Below the pieces are notes generated by a model. The model was given only the letters and a program-made list of their open reading frames with translations, searched no databases and was not told the origin of the DNA. A stretch of DNA of 64,000 bases, from positions 105,697,845-105,761,844 of the forward strand of contig NC_080671.1 in the NCBI RefSeq assembly GCF_030247195.1, in the 5' to 3' direction. Positions 20,275-32,790 of this stretch are shown one piece after another (position 1 is the stretch's first letter; each line of letters begins with the position of its first letter). The DNA comes from Topomyia yanbarensis (Eukaryota; Arthropoda; Insecta; Diptera; Culicidae). The translations under genes and the position numbers were made by a program.

Positions 20275-21145
20275 ATTATAACACGAAATGGACACGAATA
20301 TGCGTGTCAATAAACAGTATCATATATCCTTCCTAGTTCGAAGTAACCAACAAATTATACAAACTTGCAGCTTCTATTTTCCGATGATTTACCTCGTAGA
20401 CTTATTATGTATCGGAAGTTTCAACATCGTCCCGCATTCACTTCTAAACAACCATAGAAGTTGACGATGGCAGCGAAAGTACCTTCCGGTGACAGCCACG
20501 GTTCGCTCAATCACGACAACTTGCTCCACCAATCCGGTAGACGAGCATTAAATGTAACGACCCGCTGGCATTACTAACGCCACCCATTTCAGCCACCAGA
20601 TGCTTTGCTTACCTATCGAGCGCGAATCAGCAAAAGCCATTTGACGTCTGTGCTGCTAGCATCGGGAGAAGGAGGCGATAAATGAGACGGCGAACGGCCT
20701 GGAGCTCCGATGGCATCTATTGCTCATTCCGTCCAAGCGACCCCGACGGGAGGATAGGCCATAACTAAATGAGTTTCAACGAGCTGCCAACGAAAGTAAG
20801 CAAGTAGCAGGACAGGACAGGACAGGACGGGATATGCCTGCAGGAGCACGGCTGTTGAGAAATTGCACGCATATTTGCCGCGATGTTACGCAACAGCAAA
20901 ACATCTTTAGGTTGAATGTTTTATCGATTTCAATTTCATGAGATCTATAGCTGAACGACCTCAAGAAAAAAAACATGAGCCTTAAGTGGGCCGCATCGGA
21001 ATCCTAACGACCGGATAAGCTCGTTGAAAAATTACGTGACAATGTTTTGAAATTGTCTGCATACTATCGCCGTGAGGAGCGCCAACACCCGCTCGGATCA
21101 TCCGCAGTCAGTTATTACCTGGCTTGTTGAACATCTTCATTTATA
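20275..21145. other. Non-coding stretch, nothing recognised
   Basis: No convincing gene, repeat array or element ends. A short GGACA run lies near 20813-20828. Frames here are short and lack any known motif. Confidence 0.5.
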
Positions 21146-22358
21146 TAGGGTGATGAGCCTATTTTGGCACCATTAGGGAGAGGGTCGCACTATTTTTTGT
21201 ACAACTTTAAAAGAAGCCATATTATCTATAACCTTTCTCAGCATAAAGTATCAGTGTACTGTTTCTTAAACATCTATATAATGCTTATTTAGCAGAATTG
21301 CCTCAATTTTCAGCATAAATGAAAATAAATGTTCCATTCTGTGCATCTATTCCCACCTCAACGATCCAATTATCGCCTCATGGGTGTGCCAATTTCCACC
21401 TCATCGAAAAACAATTTAGTTGAAACGCAATGCCTCATATTCCATTTGCGTCGATTCTAACTAGCTATCCAGATCATGGACGCCAACGTGTGATTTGTAA
21501 AACGAATCATTCTGCTTTTTTCAGCCGATCAAAACAAACGTAAACATCACGCACATCAATGAAACTCATCAGCTGTTAGTAGAAGAGCGCCCAGAATTGC
21601 GCACGCAGAAAAAACCATTCGAAGGTTAGCAACTGGAATGACAAGTTTCACATCACACATTGCTTTCTCACGATCCGAATTGTATGTGCAGATGAAAATA
21701 AAATATCTGCAATCAACAATTAGTTGAATAACTTGAAGTAATTGATAACTTATACCTGAAATTGCATTACATTATATTTATAAGTTCATGTTTTGGTTTG
21801 GCCGCACTGGTGATTCTTTTCTGTATGATGGATACAAAAAGTTGGTTTTGATTGTGGTAGTGTATCAGCAAAACATGCCAATAATAGGAACCCCCGTATT
21901 TAGTTTTATCCTATTATAACACTAGGCCTATTCTAGTGTTTGACGAGTGATTTTAAAGTGAAATTATCGTAAAAAGATTCTCCAGCTAAAATAAAGGTAT
22001 GTATCAGTGCAATGTTTAGTATATTTGTGCTGGAATAACGAGATATGAGGCGGTAAATGCTGGCTCGTAAGTGTTTATTTTGCTAAGCGCCGTTGCATCC
22101 AGTTGCGGTTCACTACGTGAGTGAGGCGGATTAGTAGATATTTCTATAAGGTGATTTTGTTTTAATTAAAAGTTGGATTTAGAGGATAGTTCTAAATACA
22201 TATGTGCACAACAAATAAAGAACATAACTTGAGCTTATTTTTTTTCACCTGCTTTAGCCAAATCGATAGTGTCATTATCTCATATGCTTGGTTCGAAACC
22301 AAGGGGTACGAAATAGGGTAACAATAGGCTCTACTGCCATAATAGGCACATCACCCTA
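21146..22358. mobile_element. Probable MITE, 1.2 kb
   Basis: The ends TAGGGTGATGAGCCTATT and, on the opposite strand, TAGGGTGATGTGCCTATT form an imperfect inverted repeat. The interior is AT-rich and non-coding. A TA target duplication is possible but not clear, so the class is uncertain. Confidence 0.6.
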
Positions 22359-22989
22359 GTCTTCCGTGGAAAAACCTCCAACCGATTTTACCGAAGAAAG
22401 GAAAAAACAGCAATGCAATGCTCAATTCCCCATTCCATAATGCGTCGAAGCTATTTCTTCTAGCTTCTGCCTCAATAAATCACCCACTTTGGGAAATTTC
22501 AAATTTTCACCCAACCGTTGTAGTCGCAATTGATGGCTGAGTAATAAGACAAAAAGAAAGAAGCTGAGCGTGCTCACCGTGTCGTGCGTTGAGACGAAGA
22601 CAAATAATATGACATTGATATGGAAATCACGGCTGACGGTGTCTGTCCTGCATTAGCTTCCCATGTTGTCATGTCTATGGAGGTGGAGTAGCTGTTCATC
22701 ACCCTTCACACGAGCTGCGAAGTGATGCTTTTATGCCATACTGAAGTCAACCGCTGATGTGGGTGACATGGGACGGACCACACAGGAGCACGGCACGGAA
22801 AGAAATTCATTTTTATGGGCGGATTAGAGTTGACATGGGGAGTCGCGTGCAAACAGCAAATATAAATATGTAGATGGCATTGCTAACGAGAATGTACCAG
22901 TTTCATGCAATATCACATTTTGTGATTAAGGAATTATCACACATACAAATCTGAAATACTGTTTTGAGGAAAAAATGGAATTGTATCGG

Positions 22990-23250
22990 TTGGAGATAAG
23001 AAACATATGAAAAACTTGTTTTGAGCATGATTCTCTCGCAGTGCTAGAAGCTCCTACATTCCAGTACCCAATACTTTTCGTATATATATATATTTTTACA
23101 ATAGTTAAATTTCGTGAGGTAGATGATCGAAGACAGTCCAAATTGATTGGTTTTCTAGGTTTTCAATAATTCTTAAAAACAACGAATCTATAAAAAAAAT
23201 AGTTTTCATAGTCATTTGAAAATATTTCTGGCAAAATTGTTCCGGCTGAA
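22990..23250. mobile_element. Decayed copy of the piggyBac-type MITE
   Basis: CTCGCAGTGCTAGAAGCT, TTTACAATAGT and GACAGTC(C/T)AAATTGAT line up in order with the interior of the MITE at 19813-20270. The terminal repeats are not recognisable. Confidence 0.55.
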
Positions 23251-24053
23251 AAAAATCTTTTTTTTATTTTATTTGTTTTATTCATTATTTATTTGATAAG
23301 GCACGTTTGCGTTAGCTTAAAGGTTTCATTTTTTCATTGTTTTACATTTTGAATTTCTTAAAACTAACGGGTTACACATTTCAATATTATTTTGTTTTTA
23401 TATAATACATACATACACAAGCTTATTAACTATAAATAATTAGAGAGTGGTTCAACTTTATTAAGATTAGGGGGGTGGGTTAATCAGGGCAATTTTTAAG
23501 TAGAGGTACTGTGGGCATTTCTTAACCAGATTAAATATTGATCATTTAAAACTATAAGGTAGGGGGCACTTAAGTATTAGGAAGATATTCAAGGGGAAGA
23601 AGGGGAGGGTGAAGTCCTACATCTGTGTATCAGAGACATGGTGGAGACGGTGGAAGAGGCTGGCAGGGGGGGGGGGGGGGTGAGATATAAACTTTCACTT
23701 TCCGGCATCGGGAATCAACAGTAAGGATTACACATTCGGACGGATGCATCATGTATTGGGACGCCGCACAGTGGCGTAACTATATCATATCCATGGCCAA
23801 AATTATTTCACATGTTTTTAAGCTTTTTTATACGATAACAAGTGATGAAGAATGGTTTTTCATGGTTTTAGACAATTTATGATCAAAATATGAAAATATT
23901 AAACCTCCTTGCAGTGTGATGAAAGCCGAAAATAAACAAATTCCTAGAGCATAATTATTTTTCAATGTAAACGTGTTTTCAGAGTAATCTATCAGTTTGA
24001 GGAAACCTCGCATTGAGATTTGGTCTGTTTCAACTGTTTTCATAGGACCTATC

Positions 24054-25042
24054 ATGATGACTGAGTCTCATCAACAAAACGTGATTATTCGGCTTAACAC
24101 AGTGGCCATTGGCTTCAGAACTTTTCGCATAAGACCAAGTATTCGTGATGTGGAACATCTGCTGAAGGTGAAAATGCAGCTTCGGTTTTCGGAAGTCACC
24201 TCCATACAGCTTGAGCACGTCAGGCATGCGGTTCTGATAACCTTCAACAAATTCGTCCAGGCGAAGAGATTCATTTCGCAGAACAACTTAAAACACGTAT
24301 TTATTTGGGACAACGCTGAGATCAAGATCCCTATATACATGGATAATGGAAATATAAAGGTTAAATTACACGATTTATCTCCACTTACTTGCAAAGTGGC
24401 AATTAACAGATTTATGTAGTATTTCGGAGCCGTGAAATCACATGGAGAAACTACTTCCCAGGTATTTCAAATTGTGTCTTTGTGGTGAGAATGCGGGTAG
24501 ACCAACCCATTCCCTCTTACCTTACCCTGCAGTACAAAACAGAAGGGGGTGATATCATTACACAGCGAACTCTTTGTACATATCAAGGGCAAACTAAAAC
24601 GTGCCAATTCTGTGAACAAACGGTGCACTATGGACATCCCAGCCCAGAAACTGCTTGCAGAGAAAATGCCAACACCCAAGCCCCAATATATTTACCTGAA
24701 CCACAATCGGTTGCCAAATTTGTGGCTGCAGTTAAGGCAATAATGACAACTGCAAATGCTGCGTTAAGTAATTCGAACGTAACAACTAATACCACCAGTG
24801 AAGAAGCTACCACCAAGGATGGAGTGTTCACATTCGTGACCCACAAGGGCAACAAGCCAGGGAGAACAACTGATCGCGAGTATCAAGGCAGTAATCAAGA
24901 TGATGATACGGACGTAAACGACAACGAGAGAGACGTGGATAACCCTGAAGTTGACGAAAGAAGGAACATCTTCCCGACGCGAAAAAAGATCTCCGCTCGC
25001 AATAGCAAGTTGCGCGCACGGGATCTTACAGGCTCAAAATAA
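24054..25042 (+). pseudogene. LINE ORF1 (Gag-like) relic
   Basis: From ATG 24054 about 120 codons resemble the RRM-like and HDL(P/S)P region of I/LOA-group ORF1 proteins (IGFRTFRIRPSIRDVEHLL, KVKLHDLSP). A stop at 24417 and a frameshift follow. A second open part at 24482-25042 has VDQPIPSYLTLQY, then a cysteine cluster CQFCEQTVHYGHPSPETAC and a polar acidic tail. No ORF2 follows. It lies inside the DNA transposon on the opposite strand to the host LINE. Confidence 0.65.
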
Positions 25043-25079
25043 AATGTATTGTGATTTTTATTTTGTACATATTGTAAAT

Positions 25080-25324
25080 ATATAAAAGACGCATGGCTGG
25101 ATACTACTTCTTCTTTACCGACGCCAGAGAGGTGACTTCACTTCTGGACTAGATATTGATCCATCAACTCATGGACCAGAGACCAACCGCTGTACTTTCC
25201 TTCCGAAGGAAGACATCACCACAGATTTTTTCACCTCAGAAAAATCTCGATGACCTTGGCTGGAATTGAACCCAGGCCAACTGGAATGAGTGTCGGTCCC
25301 GCCTACTACTCAACCACCGGCGCC
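25080..25324 (-). mobile_element. tRNA-derived SINE (probable)
   Basis: Read on the minus strand it starts GGCGCCGGTGGTTGAGTAGT. An A-box-like TGGTTGAGTAGT lies at 25305-25316 and a B-box-like GGTTCAATTCC at 25262-25272. A tRNA-unrelated body and an AT-rich tail follow. Polymerase III promoter spacing fits a tRNA-related SINE. Confidence 0.6.
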
Positions 25325-25682
25325 GTTTCAAATTATTCTTTTCATATAAGATCTTTTAAATAGACCCAATACTGATTTTTTAATTGTATTCTCTTAAATT
25401 TGAGCAAAAAACACGACAATTTCAAACAGCTGTAAAATCCGAATGGGATTAATTGGGAATGTTTTCTTCGTGGAACAGTGAGAGAACACTCCAAATAATC
25501 TTCTTCTTTTAACAGATTTACCCGACATTGCCCGACAAGGTACTTTTTTTTACTAAAGTATATGTGGCGAATTGATAAAAGTGAGCACTTTTATAAAACC
25601 TACCCAAAAATCACAAAGAAAAGCTAAAATTGACCCCAATTGATTGTAGTTGCTGGAGTTTGCTATGAAAAGCACGATTTTG

Positions 25683-25980
<298 letters not shown>

Positions 25981-27241
25981 ACTTTTGGTAATTAGTTTTT
26001 GAGCAATCTGCAAAATTTAGCGACAATGGCTTTCAAACTAATAAAATGTGTAAAAAAATCACTGATTTCAAATAATTGCATACAAAAATTATCAAACGAA
26101 AATGCTTTTCTTTTTAAGAAAAACGTTAGAGTATGTTCCAAAGAACAATTTAAGCTGAAAATATGGACAAATAAACAAAAACAATATTTTTTCTATTTTG
26201 GCCAGGATATGAAGTTAGTTACGCCTCTGCACGCCGAGTGGTCTTCCTCGAGCCGGCAGGAATCCCTCCAGACGATTTCGTAGTACGGCTCAGATGCGGA
26301 TCGGCAACACATTGCGTTGCGCTTGTGATGTTGTGCTGTAGGACTCGTGTTTGTTGGGTCATTCGACAGATGTCTTGGAGTCGCATCAAACCATCGTTGG
26401 AGTACGGTAGGTAGGAAAAAAAGATAGGGGCTGTTAGATCTTGATATTGATGGTTTTTAAGAATGTGTATATGAGGGACATATAGAAAGGATCGCGGCTT
26501 GCGAGTACATCTCGAACCGGGACATTGAGTGATCTTCCTCGGGCCGGAAGGGAATCGTATAGTTAAGATCTGGCAGAACAGTACTCGGCGCATGCCCAGA
26601 CAATATGTTCGATCTCGTGATAACCGTTGCCACAAGCGCAGATACCGCTATCCACGAGCCCAATACGCCGAAGATGAGCATCCAGCGTGTAGTGATTGGA
26701 CATGAACCGAAACATCACGCGAATGAAATCCCGACCCACATCCATCCCCCTGAACCAAGGTTTCGTCGATACTTTAGGGATTATCGAATGTAGCCATCTT
26801 CTCAGTTCACCATTGCTCCATGAAGTTTGCCAACTTTCGAGGGTTCTCTGATGAGTAATACTGAATAATTCGCTGAAGCTAATTGGTCTTTCATATATGT
26901 CACCTTGTAAAGCGCCCGCCTTAACTAAAGAGTCCACTTCTTCATTACCTGGAATGGAGCAATGCGAGGGAACCCAAACTAAGGTAATCTTGTACGATCT
27001 TACAGACAAAGCACATCTTGTTGCAGTCGACTTCTCGAAATTAACTATGAACGATGCTTCGGATCACTTGCGGACGTATGTGATCCGGGATTCCACGAAT
27101 CTCGTCCTTCATAAATGTGTCCAAGAATATGGTTGAATCAGAAGCTTGGGGGAGATTGACACGGTTGGGATAATATGAAGAAGGATTGATATTTTGTGCC
27201 ATGTAATCGAAGTACAAGGATATAAAACGGGTGTGAGAATT

Positions 27242-27404
27242 TTTTTTTATTTCGATTATAGAGGTTTTAACCTTAAAGTCATTCGCCTCTTCGGGTTAGA
27301 AAAACCTCTTATGGAAAATTTCTAACTATGTGTGGGGTCGGGACTAGAACCCGCGTACAAGGCAATTTATTTACCAACTACGCTACGCCCACCCCCAAAA
27401 GTTC
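27242..27404 (-). mobile_element. tRNA-derived SINE inserted in the LINE
   Basis: Read on the minus strand it has an A box TAGCGTAGTTGG (27374-27385) and a B box GGTTCTAGTCC (27341-27351), then TCTAACCCGAAGAGGCGAAT and an A-rich tail. It is flanked by the 7-bp direct repeat GAGAATT (27235-27241 and 27405-27411). Leaving it out with one repeat joins the LINE reading frame smoothly. Confidence 0.85.
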
Positions 27405-29845
27405 GAGAATTGAGCTCGACAAGCCTTTCGAAATTTGCAATTACTAACGGGTTCAAGATATCGCATCGGATGAGCAATCGATATGAGAGGTCCCAAAATC
27501 GATTTTTCAGTGGAAGGACGCCCGCCAGCACTTCTATACTCATCGTATGTGTCGAGTGCATGCAACCCAAAGCAATACGCAAACAACAATATTGGATTCG
27601 CTCTAGTTTGATGAAATGTATGTTCGCAGCGGAGCGGAAACAGAAACTCCCGTACTCCATCACCGACAATATTGTTGTTTGGTACAGCCTGATCAGGTCT
27701 CCTGGGTGGGCACCCCACCATGTTCCGGTTATTGTACGGAGAAAGTTGATCCTTTGTTGGCAATTCTGTTTCAGATACCTAAAGATTCTAAAGGTTCCTT
27801 TAGAATCGAAGCGGACCCCGAGATATTTGAAAGTTGAAACCTGAGCAATAGTTTGACCCATTAATTCAAGCTGTAGTTGCGCTGGTTCACGCTTCCTTGA
27901 AAATATGACTAGCTCAGTTTTCTCCGTGGAAAACTCGATATCTAGCTGGAGGGCCCCAACAGACAAATTGTCCAAGGTATCTTGCAATGGTCCTTGCAGA
28001 TCGACGGCTTTGGGACCTGTAATAGAGACCACACCATCATCTGCAGGCTGTCTTAGCGTGCAGGAATTGACAAGACATTCGTCAATGTCATTCACGTAAA
28101 AGTTATAGAGAAGGGGGCTTAGACATGAGCCCTGGGGAAGACCCATGTAGCTAATTCGTGATGTCGATAAATCACCATGCGAAAAATGCATGTGTTTTTC
28201 AGACAGCAAGTTTATCAGAAAGTTGTTTAGAGTCGGTGAAAGACCATGCTGGTGCAGCTTCTCAGAAAGAATTTTGCTAGAAACTGAATCAAAAGCCCCC
28301 TTTATATCTAGGAAAACTGATGCCATCTGCTCTTTGCCAGCATAAGCCATTTGAATTTCTGTTGAGAGCAATGCAAGACAATCGTTCGTCCCTTTGGCTT
28401 TGCGGAAACCAAATTGTGTATCTGACAGTAAGCCATTTGCTTCAACCCAATTGTCGAGGCGAAACAAGATCATTTTCTCGAACAACTTTCGGATACAGGA
28501 CAGCATCGCAATCGGTCGATACGAGTTGTGGTCGGAGGCTGGTTTTCCTGGTTTTTGAATGGCGATGACCTTCACTTGCCTCCAGTCATGAGGGACAATA
28601 TTATCCCCAAGAAACTTATTAAATAAATGCAACAAGCGTCTCTTGGCAGACTCTGGCAGATTCTTTAACAAGTTAAATTTGATTCTGTCTGGCCCTGGGG
28701 TTACATGATAAGAGAGCAAGTGAGAACTCCACCATCAAAAACGGTGTTTCGTTCGCGTTATTGTGAGGGGACGCGGCGCGGTAGATCTTCTGTGCCGGGG
28801 CGGAATCCGGACAAACCTTCTTGGCAAAATCGAATATCCAACGGTTTGAATATTCCACGCTCTCATTAGTACTGTTTCGGTTTCGTAAGCGCCGGGCCGT
28901 ACTCCAAAGAGTGCTCATCGATGTTTCTCTCGTTAGTCCGTCGACGAACCGGCGCCAGTAGCTACGTTTTTTGGCTTTTATCAAACTCTTCATGCGCGTT
29001 TCCGCCATCGCGTACTGCCGTACGGCAGCCCGTCGTCCCGGAAGATCTTATACGCAGCGGCCTTCTCCGCGTACACGTCTGAGCACTCTTTGTCCCACCA
29101 TGGATTGGGAGGACGCCCGCGTGACTTCGCGTCTGGTACGCGTTTAGTCTGAGCTTGAATCGCGGTATCGAGAATCAAGCCAGGAACCCGTACTCATCCT
29201 CCGGAGGAAGCTCTTGAGTGCACTCGATTTTGTAGGATATCGCAGACGCATAGCTCTTCCAATCAATACTTCGTATGAGGTCATACGAAACATTGATTGT
29301 ATTCGGTGACCCTGAACCGTTAGCAATATTAATTACGATTGGCAGATGGTCGCTGCCGTGGGGATCAGACACTACCTTCCACATGCAATCTAACTGCAGC
29401 GATGTCGAGCAGAGGGACATGTCTAAGGCGCTCGGACGCGCTGGAGGGGCAGGAATCCGTGTTATTTCACCCGTATTCAAAATGGTCATATTGAAGTTAT
29501 CGCAAAGCTCATGGAGTAGGGTAGATCGATTATCGTCATGAAGGCAACCTCATGCCATGCCGTGGGAGTTGAAGTCACCTAAAACTAACTTCGGTGCGAG
29601 GAGGAGTTCCGCAATATCGCAAAGCCGTCGGTTGCTAACTGAGGCTCTAGGTGGGATGTAGGTGGAAGCAATGCAAAGGCCTTTGATTCTGGTTTGGCAA
29701 GCGACAACTTCAATATCTAGTGTCGAGGGGAGTTCGATTCGATCGATTGAAAGAATAGCACTTTTTGATCCCCAAAAGTACTCCTCCGTAAGAGTCTTCT
29801 CGATCCAAGCGAATAATTTTAAAATCGTGGAAGTGTATGGTTACC

Positions 29846-30581
29846 GTAAAACGGGGTATCTTTGAACACCGGGGTAAGTTTGATCAAATGCGATTTTTTC
29901 AGTAACGTACGATAAGATGATTCCCTCTAACAAAATCATCGAAACAAAATACAAACCATATTCTAAACATGTTCAGCATCTACCGGCAGTGATTATTTTG
30001 CCATTAGTGTACCTTTTATGGACACAAATTCAAATTGAAAATGATACAACTTTCATGCATAGTTTCAATCTGATCAAACAATTCGTTGTATATTAATGAA
30101 ATCTACCAACTTTGACTGAACTGATCACTTTTTTAGAAACCGTAAATATTTTTGTCCAATAATTTATTTAAAAAATCCGAGATTTTTATTGCTAACTATT
30201 TTATTTCGACTATTTTCCCGACAAAGTTTGATAAAAGTCGGCCGTATCCTTCCAGACAATTTTGTTTTCTTGCGAGACGACACAATATCGGGCCTTAAAA
30301 TCGCCTGCAGATATGCAATTTACACAACATTTGAAGCGTTATTTCTTATTTCGATACACGTATTTTGCCGATCAAAGTTACCCCGAAAACAACGAATGAA
30401 AATTTACAACAAATTTATTTAATTTTTATAGTAAAACGAAATAAATTACCAAACGATTCGGACGTTTTCAATCTATGGGTATCGGTACTTGTTTTAAAAA
30501 TGCAAACAGTTACATCTGCCTGATTTGAAGAAAGTTATTCGAAAAAATGTAGGAAAATTGATCAATGTTCCCCCGTTTCAC
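29846..30581. mobile_element. MITE inserted in the LINE endonuclease
   Basis: The ends GTAAAACGGGG and, on the other strand, GTGAAACGGGG are inverted. The interior is AT-rich, with TTTGATCAAA-like motifs near both ends and no coding capacity. The LINE frame lies on both sides (CETWLTSE and DFKIIRLDRE). The target duplication is unclear. Confidence 0.65.
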
Positions 30582-30729
30582 AGAATTCTGAAGTGAGCCA
30601 AGTCTCGCATAGGGCAATTGCATCGCATTTCAAATTATTTAGTAAGATTTTAAACGACTCGATTTTCGGAATAATGTTTCTGTAATTCCATTGTAGAACA
30701 GTGATTAAATCCGTGACCTCGTTCGATGG

Positions 30730-31095
30730 ATACAATCGCTGAAAGGAGGGGCCATTTCGTAGTGAACTGCATCAAGAATGTTTTTACTGCGGGGAGAAAG
30801 CTTATCAAGATGCTTTTAAGGGGGTCAGAAATATTTAAAGCTGTAAGAAAACGGTCCACAACGTCAGAGAAATTTATTAAACCAACGCTGTTTTCTTTCT
30901 CTGGCTGAGATGTGGGAACACTTGGGGTTTTTGATGTTCCTGGAAGTGCTGGGAACTCCTTTCTCCAGGTTACTGAGAACGGGAGCGACTTCTTTAGGTC
31001 TTCTAATTAGTCAGCTTAAAAAAATCGAACTTTTTTCTTTACTTCAATCTTTAACATTATTATCTGAGAATATTCTTTCAAAGTTTCAGGGTATA
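30730..31095 (-). pseudogene. LOA/I-group LINE ORF1 C-terminal fragment
   Basis: On the minus strand a frame runs through KENSVGLINFSDVVDRFL and SDPLKSILISFLPAVKTF before ORF2 begins near 30728. The 5' part of ORF1 is missing beyond about 31095, where unrelated AT-rich sequence starts, so the LINE is 5'-truncated. Confidence 0.6.
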
Positions 31096-31327
31096 ACTGA
31101 TTAACATCTCACGCCTGTAAATTTTCTTTAATTTGATTGCACAGACTGAACTAAAAATGCATTCAAAAAATCTCATTTGACAATGTTATTAACGCAATCA
31201 TTGCGAGTACTTTTATTTAAAAAATTACTAATATTCCTAAAACTTTCAAGCAGTCCTCTTAAACAATAATCCTCGTTGATAGGTCATGTTGTCATGGGCG
31301 TCACTTCGTGATGAACGCACTAGAATT

Positions 31328-31595
31328 GAACAGTGGGAGCCGAGGTTGACACATACTGAAAAAGTGTTTGGTTGTGTGATACACATACATGAACAGCAAC
31401 TGAATTTCGTCATTCCACCGTTTACTACATTTGCGGGAATATGAGTTTAATACCGGCATGCGCAGTTGCATGATATGTTACCGAAAAAACAATAGAATCT
31501 TTTCCAAAAGTAATAGAAACATACCCGTCGGATTTTGGGTGTGTGTATCACACAACCAAACACTTATTCAGTATGTGTCAACCTCGGCTCTGTTC
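31328..31595. mobile_element. Foldback MITE, 268 bp
   Basis: The two ends form a long inverted repeat of about 55 bp, including GCCGAGGTTGACACATACTG and GTGTTTGGTTGTGTGATACA. The central part, 31421-31542, also occurs as a direct copy at 32189-32310. No clear target duplication was identified. Confidence 0.75.
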
Positions 31596-31778
31596 GTATG
31601 TAAGATAATTCGGTCAATTTCTATGATAGTGATAGTATCGGGTCAACCCAACCGGAAATCAGGCGGATTTCTGCCAAGCTCAACCCGGAATCTCCCCCAA
31701 TATTGACAGAAACCAGTCGGAATTACGGATTTTTTCACTGGGCAGATTGAATAGCGAAATAAAAAATATAGGCAGTTT

Positions 31779-32036
31779 CCGGATCCGGCACAGTTACCGA
31801 TCCGGACCAGTTCCCAAAACCGGTCCTCTTGGATCCGGACCTGTTCCCGGATCCGGACCAGCACCCTGATCCGGACCAGATCCCGGATCTGGACCAGTAC
31901 CGGCATCCGGACCAGTCCCTGGATCCAGCCCATCCCCTTTTTCCCTTACCAGGTCTGGACCAGGCCCAGACTTGGTGCTTAGATCCAGACAAGTGTCTGG
32001 ATCCGGACCCTCGGTTCGGATGCGTGGATCCAAACC
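31779..32036. repeat. GC-rich minisatellite, GATCCGGACCAG type
   Basis: About a dozen degenerate units of 18-24 bp built on GATCCGGACCAGT followed by a few C-rich bases. All frames stay open (for example PDPDQ or SGSG repeats) because the unit lengths are mostly multiples of three. No gene is indicated. Confidence 0.85.
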
Positions 32037-32188
32037 GTAGGTCTTGCTTCCCGTACATGACGGGAAGGACTGTGCATAATTTGTGCAGTCGCGACCTTGC
32101 TGTTGACGTCCGTGATAGAAAAGAAATCTCAATTTAACACCGACCGAAATACCCCACCACTATTCCGAGTCGGTTTTTTCTGACTGTG

Positions 32189-32310
32189 TTTACTACCTTT
32201 GCGGGAATATGAGTTTAATACCGGCATGCGCAATTGCATGGTATGTTACCGAAAAGACAATAGAATCTTATCCAAAAGTAATAGAAACATACCCATCGGA
32301 TTTTGGGTGT
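32189..32310. repeat. Second copy of a MITE core (122 bp)
   Basis: Same length as 31421-31542 and about 95% identical by eye, without the inverted ends. It lies on the far side of the minisatellite. Confidence 0.85.
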
Positions 32311-32335
32311 ATGAACCATGCTTAGCAGCCAACGA

Positions 32336-32790
32336 CACATCATATTTCCGGCATATATGAGAATATCCTATGTGACCGGATGGTTCAGTCTATATTTCCA
32401 GAACCATATTACCGATCCATATGTAATTTTATAGCCGTGTCCGGGGATAATATAGCTTTCAATTTGAGAGAAACTTTGTGGAGATCGGCCGAACCACCTC
32501 CGTGATTCTAGAACTGCAAATGCTGTTTGGTATCCATTAGAATCGGATTTTTTTATGTGACCACCCGTAACTTCGGAACCAGAAGTCGGATAGGGATAAA
32601 ATTTAATAACATAGTGGAATGCAACACCTTTAATTTGAGAGTAAGTTTGCCATCTCAGACTGTTATTCTGAATACTCCCGGCCGGGGCTTCCGGAACCGT
32701 CGTTTGTAGCCAATGCGGTCAAAGAGACTTTGAATGGCTGTTAGTGACATAGAACTACAAATCCAATTAGTTGTGCACACACCTTAAAAA
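32336..32790 (-). repeat. Inverted partial copy of the 1.19-kb repeat family
   Basis: Contains, reversed, GGTTCCGGAAGCCCCGGC, CAGCCATTCAAAGTCTCTTT and the GTCTATATTTCC block found in the tandem units at 42.8-45.2 kb. It is diverged and incomplete. Confidence 0.65.

Larger units (their letters stand above)
26230..30728 (-). pseudogene. LOA/I-group LINE ORF2, broken
   Basis: The endonuclease starts with TVLQWNYRNIIPKIESFK (about 30700) and CETWLTSE, is cut by a MITE, and resumes with DFKIIRLDRE and later SDPHGSDHLPIV (about 29380). The reverse transcriptase (28719-27412) has TPGPDRIKFN, KPGKPASDHNSYRP, QFGFRKAKGTNDC, FLDIKGAFDSV, GLPQGSCLSPLL and ADDG at the active site. After a SINE insertion the frame resumes with FDYMAQNINPSSY. 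Most of the RNase H domain is deleted; the last motif, HCSIPGNEEVDS, survives near 26930. A C-terminal Cys/His region, CACGNGYHEIEHIVWAC, follows. Frameshifts near 28720, 29000 and 29180 disrupt the linker. Confidence 0.82.

Noticed and set aside
22278..22300. CTTGGTTCGAAACCAAG as a B box or operator
   Set aside because: A short palindrome without an A box nearby, inside a MITE.
31735..32137. PDPDQ and SGSG repeat proteins on both strands
   Set aside because: Minisatellite with unit length near a multiple of three; open in several frames, no start context or homology.
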